NCBI GenBank assembly: GCA_036852015.1
Contig: JAANDG010000605.1
Coordinates: forward strand, 23,584 to 87,583
Origin: Pelodera strongyloides
Taxonomy: Eukaryota; Nematoda; Chromadorea; Rhabditida; Rhabditidae
Direction of reading: 5' to 3'
Length of the DNA: 64,000 nt
A program made the position numbers and the translations under genes. Below the pieces are notes generated by a model. It was not told the DNA's origin and ran no database searches. It saw nothing but the letters and a program-made list of their open reading frames with translations. Below, piece after piece: positions 27,501-41,316 of the stretch (positions are counted from its first letter, which is position 1; each line of letters begins with the position of its first letter).

Positions 27501-28221
27501 GTTATCGAGGTCGTCGGTAAGCCTAGCTACAGTATCCAGTTCTTTAGAGAATAGAATATTTGGGAAGTCTGAAGAATCGAGCTCGCCATCCGTGTCCGAG
27601 TCTGAAGGTGGTGGTGTGATAGAGACCACGTCGATGAGTGGAGAGGATGGAGGCTGGTGCTGAAAGTGGAAAGAATAAATTCACAAGCTGAGGCCGTTTC
27701 CACAAAACATTAACGCTGGGGTAGGTTACAGGCGTCTCCCGTTTAGCGTGCTCTTTCGGCGCCTTTGCTTTTGACACGCAGCGAGAGCAACCCGAGAGAG
27801 AGAGCACGCTAAATAAGGAGACGACTGTAACCTACCCAGCGTTAAATTTTTGTGAAACCGGCCTCTGATGGATAGATGTCAAAGAATCGATTGTTAATGC
27901 AACGTCATTTGCCCACAACAAAGTTGCCCAGCTTATTCATCGATCCTCGAACGCGGACTACATATACTACTATAGAATGCGCATTTATGCCAGCAAAGTT
28001 TACTTCGTCTACGCGGGTAATATCACACCAAAAGTGACAAAAAACTACTGTAACTACTAAACAAGCAGAACATACCTCATCCTCGTTGTATACGAAGTGC
28101 TTTACATGCATCGACCGTAAATAAGGTTAATATCACACCAAAAGTGACAAAAAACTACTGTAACTACTAAACAAGCAGAACATACCTCATCCTCGTTGTA
28201 TACGAAGTGCTTTACATGCAT
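24547..28221 (-). CDS. Unrecognised acidic, Pro/Tyr/Gln-rich protein
   Basis: Exons: 28076-28111 (a second identical copy at 28186-28221), 26401-27659, 26011-26166, 25667-25831, 25259-25370, 24790-24903, 24547-24660. Together they encode about 651 residues. If the weak donor at 24789 is not used, exon 6 reads on to a stop at 24763 (about 622 residues). The protein starts MHVKHFVYNEDE, followed by a ~280-residue Asp/Glu/Ser-rich half. Next comes a Pro/Tyr/Gln/Asn-rich stretch (YYTPSYPYSGAPIPPPQYH), then RKRKLDD, a possible nuclear signal, and a compact, probably helical C-terminal region (AAEHEAMFMCSNEAFLDRLF). I do not recognise a family. The acidic half beside a low-complexity half suggests a regulatory or scaffold protein, but that is inference. 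Confidence 0.75.
25532..25640. repeat. Short tandem repeat, ~46-bp unit, about 2.4 copies
   Basis: The unit contains CTATCATTTGCCACCCCTAC and GACCTAA. Two full copies and a truncated third follow one another in the intron between exons 25667-25831 and 25259-25370. Confidence 0.75.
27690..27865. mobile_element. Inverted-repeat element H (MITE-like)
   Basis: The ends are inverted copies of GAGGCCGTTTCCACAAAA, and the arms continue through AACGCTGGGGTAGGTTACAG for about 40 bases on each side. It sits in the first intron of the acidic-protein gene, between exon 1 and the 1.26-kb exon. It has no coding capacity. Confidence 0.75.
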
Positions 28222-28238
28222 CGACCGTAAATAAGGTA
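28019..28238 (-). repeat. Perfect-looking 110-bp tandem duplication containing first coding exon
   Basis: Two head-to-tail copies of a 110-base unit (28019-28128 and 28129-28238) appear identical by eye. Each holds the same ATG, 12 codons and GTATGT donor, so the first coding exon of the gene to the left exists twice. Confidence 0.9.
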
Positions 28239-31200
28239 GGTTCCTAGAACACAAAATGTTCAACTAGTCTTTATTAGTTTAAAAAATAACACCGAAAACA
28301 TGAAGCATTTCTTAGAGTCTTTACCGTAATGACAGACAGAGTGAGAGAAGTGAGATGAGTGTGAGAGAGACAGATGACAGAAACAAAAGCTAGAAAGAGA
28401 GTGAATAAGAGAGAAAGAGAGAGAATAAGAGAGAGAGAGAGAAAGCGAGAGAGAGCATAAGAGAGAGGGAGAGAAAGCGAAAGAGAGAGATTATCCATGA
28501 ATTGGAGGAAGAAAGAACCTTTTAAGAAAGCAAGATTATTATGCCCAAGTCTATGACCGTCAGGCCTTATTCATGAAACGGATCAATTCTCAAAAAAAAA
28601 TTAATAAAATATGGATGGTTGCCAAACATGGTAGCGAAATACGACCACATCGTTGCTCACAAAATAGTGTGAATACCAAATGTGCATTATACCCGTTATT
28701 TTATAGTAATCTAATGAGATACAGTAGTCGATGATTTGCTTACAGTTCTAGCCGTCTGCGCCTCTGTTATTTTTACAGTATGCCCATTTGTGTGAATCTC
28801 TGATCCTCCATTGTTCACACACTATTCGAGATTGTATGACTGTCTGCTCCTTCCTCAGCATTCTGTAATTTTCTGCCTTATTCCTCTCATTACCATAAAT
28901 TCTCACGTGATAATGTATTTTATCGGATTTATCACCTAAAAGTACAGAATGAGTAATTTATTACTCAACATCCATATATGGCCTGATTGTGAATCTTGAT
29001 TTACATAAAATTACTAGGAAAAAGCCTATGAGTCGTATGGTGAGTGGAATGCACTGCTTGCGGAGAATGCATATAATTACTGTATTCGTTAGCATAGATA
29101 AGGATCCCTTTTTAGACTTTAATATACTTACCAGCTCCACAGTATACAGAGTACCTGTACACAAAAGCAACCATGTTAACAAAGAATTCTGCAGCAATGC
29201 AATATCTTTGCTTGGTTGTTTATCCGCTGTGTGTGTTGGTACTTACTGCCACTGTTCCTGGACACCCACTTTCTTTCAACAAATAGCGCGCCACAGCTGC
29301 GCCATGATTTCGCCGCGCACCCTTTCCGCCTTATGTATTCGGCGGAACCGTGCGTTTCTTCATTGCAGAGCTTGTGCTGCCGAGCTGCCAAAAGTCGAAA
29401 TAATCTGTTTCTTTCATCGGAATGCGGTAAATTACGTTCCGAGTGAACTCAGCTAAATATAGCGTTATGAAAATAACATAAAAATAAAATAAAGACCGAA
29501 AATTGTTTGAAAACCTCAAAACTTTCGTCCGACAACGGTGCCATAAACGATTCAATCTTTAAATGGCAACCGAAGTCGGATACTCTATTCCACAACAGAA
29601 CTCAATTTATTACCACGCTGAAACATTCCACTTTTCGCCAAAATTTTTTTTTTTCAAATTTTTAAATTTCCATCAAACACGCATGAAATTACGTGTATAT
29701 TTCAAAGACCATAAAGCATAAGATTGTAGCATCATGCACTAATATAATAATACAATTAAAAACTATGAAAAACATTGTATTTTGAACCATTCTGTGGCTT
29801 TTTAAGTGATAAATCTAAAGCTTTATAAGAAGTTTGCCGTGAATAGAGTTGTAAGGAAAACGATAATAAATTTTTTTTTGAAAACCACTTTTTTATTTTT
29901 CATCCGACTATGGTGTCATTTATAGATGAAATCTTTAAATGACGACTAAAGTCGGACAGCTAATTTTGAAAAGTACCCTATTTACTGCCCATCTGAAACA
30001 TGATGAATTTCGACAAAAATTTTTCGACAATTTTTTTAGAATTTTTTTTGTTTCCTGTTTTGATTCTATTTTACTTCCATAACTACGTTATTAACATAAT
30101 AATATTTGGTTGTATTCTATAATACGTACACTACCTGCGTAACACAACTAGTAACTTGTAATGACGTGTAACAGTAGTTTACGCACTTTTTTCTGATTTG
30201 CAAATCTCCAAATTACACAATCTTCGAGTAAATAACAAATTTTTTATATAAAACTACTATTTGTTCTTTAGCATAAAAGCATAATAACATTGTTAAAAGT
30301 AAATTTTTCCTAAAAATGGATATTGTCAAAGTTTCACATACGGCAGATACCTTGCATTTAACACTAGCTGAGAAACGTAAAGCAAAAATACTAGGCAAGC
30401 AATATCTCGAAAGAATGAATATTATTAAAATTAAATATTTAACATTAAGCTTTAATTATGCAATGAAAAACAGCATTATATTCATCTCGCAGGCTAGGAA
30501 AAAGATATGTTCTCAAAATATGTTTTTGTTATCAAAATAATTGTCGAAACGGTACCTAATGCTAAGGGAATAAAGACAACATTCAAAATTACAAAGTACA
30601 AGCAATCATGATTACAAACGAAAAGAGAAAAGATGTTATGATTATCAAAATTATTAAGATTTCTTTTCTTAAAACATGGAAAGTAGCAAAGCCAAGAATA
30701 GGAAGCAAAATTAAGGACTAAACACTCGATTGGCTTTCAAACAGCGTAGAGAAAACTTCCTTGGTGTAAGAAGCGTATTGGTTAATTATAATTATAAAGT
30801 TCAACTTTGTAGAAGGTAAACATAAAAACATTTTGCTAAAATCCAATGGAATAAGCATATACAGTACGTGAAGGCCTACATCATGCTCGACGCTTAACTT
30901 CACACCGCCATCGGGCGGCGCACCCCTGGCACCCGCGGATGTTCATCAGGTTAATCAGGTACTTACTATGCTGTACAACTGCACGTACTGCCATAGCGAG
31001 ACTATATTGAGAAATCATACATACAATTCACCGATATAAAAAGTAAACTGCACATAAAGATACGAACAAAGTAAGACTTCAGTTAGAGTAATATTTTTTT
31101 TGCAACCTGACCTGTTAAGAGTTAAGTCTTTAATTTTTTTGTAAATGGACAGTCACAAATAATCATTATTAAAAAATTAAAACTAGAAAAAATGGCATAT

Positions 31201-31464
31201 CATTATGGCAAAAGGTAAAAAATAAACTGAATTAAAGGATAAATAAATTAATAATTTAGTAAGTAGAAACACGCATGCAAACTCAACGAGTAAACTAAAT
31301 TAACGACATTCAAAACTAATATAAAGATGTGTATTACCTGGCCTGCGACATGTATGCTGGCCAGTTGCATTCTCATACTCTATATGCACATTAGGTGCCA
31401 TTCCGTGCCATTTTCGGCAGACAATTTACCAGAATAGATTTCACAAACCACTTGTCACACCGCT
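28222..31464. other. Intergenic region without confident gene
   Basis: The region between two minus-strand genes contains a GA-rich simple-sequence block (about 28330-28497). It also has a pair of diverged direct repeats (about 29500-29660 and 29875-30035, sharing a TCTTTAAATG core and GTCGGA segments) and AT-rich unique DNA. Open frames around 28989-29555 lack start context, splice structure or family resemblance. I see no RNA gene. Confidence 0.6.
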
Positions 31465-34400
31465 TTAATTATTAAAGTTCTGCTGTGGATGGAAAAACCC
31501 TCCATTTTGGAAAGTATTTTGGTTAGGGAAGTACTGCGGGTATTGTTGTTGCGCATTGGGCATCATATTCTGCTGCAGCGAAAACATCGTATTTTGTTGC
31601 GGCATCTGCCACGGATGCACACTTTGCTGCCGTTGCTCATTTTGTCGCGCCTGGTTCATTTGCTGCAGCTGATAAGCTAAAATCCTTTGTTGCCGCAGCT
31701 TCTCTTCTCGCTGTTGCTGTTCTCGAAGCTGTTGTGCTGCTTGCTGTTCGATCCATCTTTGTTCCCGCAAAAGTTGCTGTGCCGCCTGTTGTTGAACAAA
31801 TAATTGCTGCTGCGTGTTGACGGAGGCTACTTCGCCATTGATGCCGCGCCCAATGATGTTGCTGTTGAAATCAGTCCGCACAACATTTTGCTGCCTTTGC
31901 AGCTGATCCGGCTGCACTCCATTCCAATGATGCGCTCCTGTAATTAAGGACTTAAACTTGTGTTCAACTATTTATAAGGCGACCTATACGCATACACATA
32001 ATTGCTTCCACGTGTGGAAAAACCAAAATACTATCTTCGTTGAAATATTTTTGCCTAGCACTCACCCTCATACATAGTTATTTGTAAAACCTACCGGCTA
32101 TTTATCGTACACGTACAGTAGTTGCAACACTATCACTTGGGTAACTTATAAGTTGAGCAATTATCAATATGATTGCAGGTTATACACAATGATCATTTTA
32201 AGCCTGAACTATCACCAACACAGAATGAGCCTAAATCTTACCTTGTGGTTGAAACGCATGTCGCATGCTCGCCGTACCACCCTGGCCAAAATCGAAAGCA
32301 TTCGTTTGTGTGCCAGCCTGCGTGCTCGGGTTGGCGCCCGCATGGCTGTTCGGTGCGCTTGCGGGTGCTACAAAGTTTCAGTTAAAGGGACAGGCCCATC
32401 AAAGTAAACCTATATTTACGATACGTCCATAGTGACTATCAAGCATTTTTATTACAATATATGCAAACTAAATTTCACATTTATTTGCCATGGAAAACTT
32501 TTTTCCGATACGCTCAGCTCAATTGTATACCGTAAAGCCGCAAATATCCTTGTCGTCAATGCAAATTTATCGTGAAATTATAATGCGATTAAAATTTGCA
32601 TATATAGCTTTGAAATCTGCAGTTTTATGGTATACATATGCGTTGAGCGCATTGGAAAAAAGTTGTCTAGGGCGAATAATGATGAAATTTAGTTTGTATA
32701 TATTGTACGAAAAATGCTTGATAGTCATTATGAACGTATCGTAAATATAGGTTTATTTTGATGGGCCTGTCCCTTTAAAATGATTTGTACATCTACTTCA
32801 TTGTTGCATATGAAACCCACATTTGTATCATCAGTATTTCGTATAATCTGGAGTGATGCATATGAAAGTTGAAGTTTGTTGGAAATTTAAACCTTTCAAC
32901 CCCATTCACTGTGTATGTGTTATAGAGACTGGTACTGTATACGTGTTTGGTATACCAATCGATAACGTGATTTCCTACCTTTTTCGAGAAATGACCATGA
33001 GTCGGCCAGCTTTCCAAACGTAAATGTGGGTTCCCGGGCGCGCGCAGCGGCTCCCGCCAGGCAGTCGCCTGAATTTAATTTTAGGCTTCATAAATATTGT
33101 TAGCTGGACTTCACATTTAAAGCGATATAACGACCAGCATTCAAAATGTTAGTTGGACGACTGCATTCCCATATGTTGTATGCAATTGAATATAATTAGA
33201 CCCAATTTGTAGTAGGTTTCAAAAACCGGCTGTTATATCAATTTAAGCTAATAGCCCGTATTCTCGCCTCACTGGCAGGCCACCCAATTGGGAATGACCT
33301 ACCAGTGGGAGAAAAAGCGCTAATTCTGGTGTACTGATAGGAAGCGCGTCGCGGGTCGCGGTTTCCCAATTGGTAGTGGATTGGGAGGGATGTTGCATGC
33401 ATTAGGCCTACCAGAGGATATTACCACTACCAGAGCCTACCACTGGTAGGCCTCTCCCATTTCCAATCTGGTAGAACTACCAGAGGAGATTGGGAATGGC
33501 CTACCAAAATGCCTTTCCTAAAGTGGCGCGAGAATACGGGCTAATAATGCTTTACCTTGTTGCTGAATTGATCCATTTTGTTGAGCCGTTGGAGCCATGC
33601 GACGGGCGGCAGTCAGTGCGTTCCGACCTGAAACAACCATTTTGGTACTGCACTTAATAAGGGTGCGTAAGCTGCTCTTCGGTAAGCCGCCATGAAACCA
33701 CGCTGCCAAGCCCTCGGGTACGGATCATACCGCCTGGCACACAAAAATGTGGAACCGAACTTACAATTTTCCGTAAACGTCTGACGTTGAGCGTTGTTCG
33801 GGTCATTAGCTTCTCCTTGTTGTACTGAAATTATGCTTACTCGAAGACAATAGATGAAACATGAACCATACCTATCTAACGCCGCAACTAAACTTGAATC
33901 CCGGCTTCATAGAATGTTAGTAGCGAATTAGATAACCTGCTAACTCAACAGGGCAGGCACCCGGAGGGTAAAACTACCCTACTCCAACGAGTGAAGCCGG
34001 AATTTAGCACGCTGGAATCTGTCTTCGGGGACACAACTACTCCCATGAGATATTCGGAATATATATTAGCGTGGATACCTCGTAACCTTATTCTTTTTCA
34101 AATCAAAGTAGTTGCTTCCAAATATTCAAATTTGTGATCAGCAGTAGCACACAACATTAATGGAATCAACATTGCACCTTGTCGTATTACACCATCCATG
34201 CGTGCCAGCTCGGTGGCCAGGTTATCTATGGGTGCATGCAATGCGTGGTCTACCGCTGCGCCGGCGCCGCCCATCTCCATCGGTTGGTCTTCAACGCCGG
34301 TTTCGTGCGAAGCAGGCGCAACATAAGTGTCGTGCTGTTCTTCCTGAAGCATACAAATTAAATAAGCATAAATCTTCACTGCACTCTCTCTCATTTCGCA

Positions 34401-35101
34401 CCCCAGAGGACATATTCAGCACTCCGACTCCCTCGGGGAAAGTGTCCCTGTGGACAGAAAATATCATTCTAGTGTGAGAGACGCAGAGAAAGAGACGGGG
34501 AACTCCCCATAGGAAAATGAGTGGTGAATATGGTCTCAGTTCTCATTCTCACAAAATGGAAGCAATAAACCAACCTCGACTCCCAACCGTCCATCGCTTC
34601 GGTAGGCGACGAACTAAAACATTCGTCAAATAATGCTTATGCTTATGCTAGCTATTACTACTACAGTGTGATACATAAACCTATTGCAATAAAACACTGA
34701 TGTAGTTTATACTGAATTGGCGAACAACTCCAAATAACTATCGATAAAGGATTGTAGCTTCCAATATAGTCGTTCCCAGCCAAGAATGGAAATGGAACCT
34801 TTTTGAAATTGAAACCTAAAACTAACCGCTGTTCCACTCCATGTCTGTTGTTGGGCACGAGAAGGGCCCGGCATGTTCGCTGAATTATTGACAGGTGCAG
34901 CAACGCCTTGATTTCGCGAGCTCTGTAACAGTATAGCTTTACATTTCCCTAACGGCGTAACGCGCAAACACACAATCAAACAAATAAAATTGTCAATTAA
35001 TGTAAAGGCTCTTTATCAAAGGTCTCATATACGAAGATTAAGGGGGAAACTGTAGAGAAACCGTAGTTTTTCTTCTAATCGAAAGCGCTCTTTCTGTAAG
35101 T

Positions 35102-35143
<42 letters not shown>

Positions 35144-38100
35144 CAAGCGTTCACTAAAATCATGGTCGCTGTGTTTACTTAAACAAGCATCACTACACTA
35201 TCCTTGCATTGCAATTATATTTTTTGCTTAAAGCGAAAGACAGTTCAGTTTTTGAAACGCATCGTGGACTACTGAATTATGTGTATATGCTGATTTTCGA
35301 ATTTACTCGATTTTTTGTTCTAATTTATGTTCATTTGCATAAGCTGCATGCAGGTGTACTCGATGCGTTCCAAAAACCAGCCGGTATTTCGCTTTAAGTT
35401 CATTTACTCACCGAGGGCTGGCTCGCTGCTGGATTGAAGGTGGGGACGATCTCATCCAAACTAGGACAGAACTAAAGGAGATATACTTGAAATTTAGTGT
35501 TTTGACTTTAAATGTCCCAGTCCCAGCGAATGGTAAATGGTGCTACAGGATCAGCACAGGCCCAATTATCCTCATACAAATCTGGGTGTTTGTGACTAAC
35601 AAACTCTGTCTTTTTTCCCATTCAAATATCGGTAGGGGAATGCATAGCTGGAGTTTACCACAAAATCTCGCACTCTAATCAACAAATAAATATAAATAAA
35701 TAAAAAATAATCGACTGCCTGTTCCGTGGTGTTGAATGGGTTATTCGAAACCTCAGGATTTGTATTTGGCATTGAATAGTGAGCGAATCCCCACTGCTGG
35801 GGAGTGGGCTGCTCCATGGAATTTTGCTGATTAGGCCGATTTTGTTGCGGCTGCGGAATATGCTGCTGTTGTTGCTGCTGCGACAGAAACTGCTGCGGCT
35901 AAACTAATAATATTTATTACGCTAGAAAAAATGTGCAAGTCACTCATATATGAACGAATACAATCTTTAGTGTACACTCAAAAACTCTAAATGTTATCTA
36001 TCCTATGAACAAGATGTGTCGAATTTCCCTCAATCATTTACGTATTTTGATGCACAAATGAGTGTCTGCACACCTGATGTTGTTGCTGCTGCGGCTGCTG
36101 CATACTGTGCTGCGGCTGCTGCTGCACTAAATTTGCTTGTTGATGATGAAGCTGCTGTTGACTTTGCGGTTGATTCCATTGCTGATTGTAATTCCACTGT
36201 TGCGGGGCCGGCCAGTAGTTGCTCAACTAAAAATGCCACTGTGAGATTTCGAGCTTTCGGTTAAACCATGCCTTGGATTAAGCTCGGCTATTTGCCTTTT
36301 ATGATAAAACAACTTTTGTTGAAAGTTTCTGAACTAGATTTCCGACGGTTTGGGTATTGAACGGCGTGTTCTTATTTTTATTCTTACTTTTCCTTGAAGT
36401 AAGAAAAGCAAGAAAGGAGAAAAGGAGATAAATAACTTGCCTGTTGTGTATTTGGGTAGGCCACCGGATATCCAAATCCCTGAGTTCCATACTGCTGTGT
36501 AGGATGGGCAGTCACGTTTGCTGCCTGACCAATACTTGTTGAGGCAACGTGGGCGTACGGGTGCTAATAGAAGATATTGTCAGCAACAGTATATAATAGT
36601 GCTTATAATCTACTGGCCCAGCCCGAAGACGTCGAGCACTTTGTCATGTGGAACTCGTCGCCTACTGCTCAGGACCTCTGCGGAACATGTCATATGCAAA
36701 CATTGAATCTGTATCACAATCACGAGCGCTCCTGCGTTACGCTGTACGGCCCAAATAATAATGTCAGAGTATTGTACCAAGGCAACGAAAAGGATACCGA
36801 TTGGTTCATCGACATTCGTCTGTCCGCCCGGGGTCCACGCATCACAGACTGATTGAGGTCCATCTGGTTTGTCTAAAAATATTTTTTTATTGAAGGTGTT
36901 GTAGATAAGTGCAAGGATTAACGTTCCGCTGTGATACTCAGCAGAGACCTGAGCGCATAGTCACCATATTCCATTGGGAAAATATTCCCTAGGGAGAGAA
37001 AATAGTTGAACTTGAGAGTCGCATGGAGAAGGCAGTTCTCCCCGTAGGGGAATTAAAGGGTCAGGCCCATTTCAAATTACCCCTATTTTTGATGACTCCA
37101 TCGGATTCTCCGTTTCAAATATAGTAAGCTGAATTTTTTTCCAATTTTCAGTCGCAATATTCACGCAGTTTTCAGCAATTTACCATGGCCAGTCATACAC
37201 AACAATCAATCGCAGTTGTCACGCCCATTCGCGCTGAGTGGCCAATATCGCAATTGCCACGCCCAATAGACAATAGAGCATATTGCCCAATTAGCGCGGA
37301 GGGGCGTGACAACTGCGATAGATAGTTGGGTATGACTGGCCATGGTAAACTGCTGAATACTGCGTGAATTTTGCGACTGAAAATTGGAAAAAAATTCAGG
37401 CTACTATATTTGAAACGGAGAATCCGATGGAGTTATCAAAAATAGGGGTAATTTGAAATGGGCCTGACCCTTTAAGTGGTTAATATGGCCTTAAAGCTCA
37501 TAGACTGTGTTGTAAAAGATAATAAGTTACATGGTCCGGCATGGTGCTTCTCCTCCTTACCACTCCGCGAGGTCGTACGGGCGCCGGTATCGAGCCGTTG
37601 GGCGGCGAGTTGTTATTGGTGCTGAAACAACATACATTATCCAAGCTCCCAGTTTCGAACGAGCCTGATCCCACTTTAGGTTAAAACTTGCTCCTAAATA
37701 ACATCTTACTTCTTACAACCCTATATAATGATATGTCTGCTGCTTGCCATAATAAAAACACCACCCCTTCGACTTTGCCGGACAACATGATATCCATTAT
37801 TATAATTAATTCCTATTCTCTTTTCAAACTACTTAGGTGGTCCGATTGTCAAGCTCGAGTTGTTCCACTGGTCCATCGTAAATTGATTCCGACCGTATAT
37901 TAGCATACCTAGATGGTTTCAGCGTCAACGATTCAAAAGATTTAAAGCGGTATTGCACGTGGTTTGTGAAAAGATACTGGACAACTGCATTCCCATGTAT
38001 TATAGGTAACCTAGTCCCTCCCATTTTTTTTAAAAATAGGGATGCAGCCATAAAACATACGTTTCAAAATCACGTGCAACATCGCTTAGAGGCAAAATCT

Positions 38101-41100
38101 GGATGAAAAATGTGCAAGAAAGGAATCGAAGCCGGGAGTGAGGAACTTGATGTCAAAAACTGGGCTCTCTTGAATGGGGTTTCCAAGTATGCGGGCAAAT
38201 TTACCGTGTTTTACGACTTCGCGAGACCCATGTATTAATTTCTCATGTCAAATATTCAATTCAGGGAAAATACGGTAAATTTGTCTATACTTGGAAGGGA
38301 ACGCACAGTTATTTTTGGCATACATGGAAACCCCATTATCAACAGAACAAAGTAAGGGCACGAACACTTCTAGATAATGCATAAGATTGGTTATAACATA
38401 TTTAACAAAGAGTTGAAACGTATCAGGAACACCAGAATCGACAATAAAAAGTTAAGTGCCAAGAGCTAGCCGCTCAACCAAACAGTGTGCTGACTCTGTC
38501 AATGAGGAAACTTGTCCGGTGCGCCGCACACAATTCGCTCGAAATTGGTGGGCCGCCATAACTGGGCCCTCGCGTTTTTTTTGGAAGCCGCGCACCGCTC
38601 AAATTTTCACGCTGTAACGGTCACGCTGGTTATTATGAAGTAATACAAAGATGAAAAACAATGTAGTTTCGTCCACAAATCTCAACTTCTCGACCTAATA
38701 TACATTTTTCGAAGTAATTATAATCAAAGTGTTAAAGCAGTATAACCTCCGGTCTTGGAAAAGCAGTATAATATCCGTTTTTTCTTATTTAGCACAAAAT
38801 ATTAGTAAACCTGTGAAAGGAAATATCTTGTCGTGAAAAGCAAATTATTGGTTGTGCGGGGATGTAAATATATGACATCCCCTTATAAAAATACAATGGT
38901 TTACAAAGAGCAGAGCAGAGAGAAGCAGACGGAGGTGGGAAGTGTTCTAGACAGGGAGAGAACGAGAATGAGTGACGAAGGGAGAAAGGTAGACAGCGAG
39001 AGATAATAGAAGGGACAGAGTTGGAGAGAATAGAGAGAAACAGAGAAACGGAGAGAAAAGAATGGAGAGAGAGAGGGAGGTAGAGAAGGATGATCCCATT
39101 TGCACCGCCTGGTGGGTGGTCTCTATGGGGCCGCTGGCCCATATGCGGCCACATACAGGCCCACCAGGGCCCGCATTAGGCCCTGCGCACGGGGAGCAAA
39201 GAAGCAAAGGATAACTAACGATTACGTTTTTATAAAAAAACAAAAGATTATAAAAACTAAGGAAATTAGCTAGACCCGCTGACCGCAACGCAACACAAAA
39301 AGTCGATATTTGTCTGATTAGTATTAGAGGGATGCTACATTAGTATTCTTGGTCATGCCCGAATAGAATAAATGGTTCAAAGGTATTGTAAGAATAGTCA
39401 AACGGACACAGTCATAACTAAAAATGGATTAAGGTGGATCCACGAAAACATAGAAGTATGAAGACCAAGCTATGCAGTAACACTTTGCATTATATTTGAA
39501 TGTTTATTTTTAAAAATGAAGGATGCCATGAGGAGCCCATTTGGTGACCACGTTATGACTCGACCAAGTTTTCTCGAAAACCGTCGTCACCTGGTCAGCA
39601 CATCATCAGTGACTGGTCACCGAGTGTTGTTTTTTCGGTGAAGACTATGTGGTGACCGGCTACTGACAGCTTTTCTGGCAATTTCTTTTCTGGCAAGATG
39701 ATACAGGAGCAATACTTTGCGAAGCTCAGCATAATCGAATATTTAATTTTCTACGCCTATAATTATTTATGTTGGAGAAAAGTCGTAGATGCTGACAGTC
39801 AAGAAAGGGACGTAAACACTTGAAAACTCAGAGGATGATGGGATTTTTTAACTTTATATTTACCACGACTTTTTCTGAAGAGAGGAGCACAGAGGGCTAG
39901 CGAGCGCTAGAGGGAGCGAGCAATAGTGAGAGAGGAGGGGGTGACAGAGGAGAACGAGTATGCGAGAGAGCGCCAGAGAGAATCAGATAAAGAGTTCTTG
40001 ATCTACAGTAACCCCCTGCTAGATCGTTTGCTCTCTTTTTCTGGTCAACTGGCCCCTCACGGATACCCGCACTATTTCGCTTTGAAAAAGAGGCAACAGC
40101 CGCACTCGAAAAAGTTGTCTTGTATGAAATACAAAACAAGATTAGTTCGAGGAACACAGGTCCCCACAACATTGGAAATTACTAGTGCTTACCATTAAAA
40201 CTAGTAATTACGTGCGCGAATGTGATAATATATAATATTATAAAGCTTATGATGGTCTACAGTAGTGATAAAACTCAGCGTCATGGCCGCGCACAAAAAC
40301 AAGGTCTGCCACAGACTTGCCTCAATCAAGTGAGTACCAGAATGCCATCTAGCGTTCGCGCACCTCTGACGCCGCGCCGCGCACCATACAGAGGGGCACC
40401 GCACCCCTGTGTTGGATCTTGACGGCGATAACGCGGAGTTTCAGGTTGCATCCACTCAAATGAGTAAAGAATTTCATATTCTCAATAAATTATTAATTAA
40501 GTGTGTCCCAGCAGTATGCACTGCACTTTGAAGAGAAAAAGGCGAGAAACGTCTAATTAGCCTGAACTAGACCGTTTTGGAAGTTGGACGTTGGACTTGG
40601 ACCGTGCCAGTGTAGCAACACGCACGCAGCTGCGGGACTCCTTCCGCTATATATCTCTATGTCACTCCTTCCTCATTTTCTCTCTCACCTACTCTCTTTC
40701 TCTCTCTCTCTGCCTTGCGAATCTTTCTCTCTCTTTCCCTCCCTCCCTCTCTCCCTCTCTCTCACTTGTAACTTTCTCATATTCGCTTTGCATATGGCCA
40801 TCTTTTGCGCGCAAACTCCCGAAAATAAGCAAAAAGATTGTAACAACCCGTAAACAAAAATGGTTAACCCGGAACGGTAAATTTGGGATGGAAGTGCTAA
40901 AGAGGGGTTTTGAGGAGACCCAAACTCACAAAGGATTCTGTAGTTTCTTACCGACAGAGGCAGGTGAGACTTTCTTACCGCATAGCTATGCGACCTAAGT
41001 GTTGTACATGCATGTGTGTATACTTTTTTTTATCAATAAACCTTTATATATATATACTATACACTGTCTTTCATATTTATTTAGATGAATGGGTTTTGGA

Positions 41101-41283
41101 ACTTAGTGGTAATTTAGGATTGCCCATATGTAGTGCGTGGGTGTTTACCTGCGTCAATATGTGTGTCTACATGTGTGCGTATCTGTATCCTGTGTGTCCT
41201 ATGTGTGTGTCTGTGTGTTTGTTGTGCGGGCGGTCTTGTATCTGGGTGTCAGTGTGTGTATGTGTGTGGATTTATGTGGGGAT

Positions 41284-41316
<33 letters not shown>

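Noticed and set aside
28989..29456. 155-codon plus-strand open frame with Cys-rich translation
   Set aside because: Overlapping open frames exist on both strands, with no domain, no splice structure and no promoter context.
36016..36264. Ala-rich plus-strand frame
   Set aside because: It is the antisense of the polyQ exon 36074-36226.
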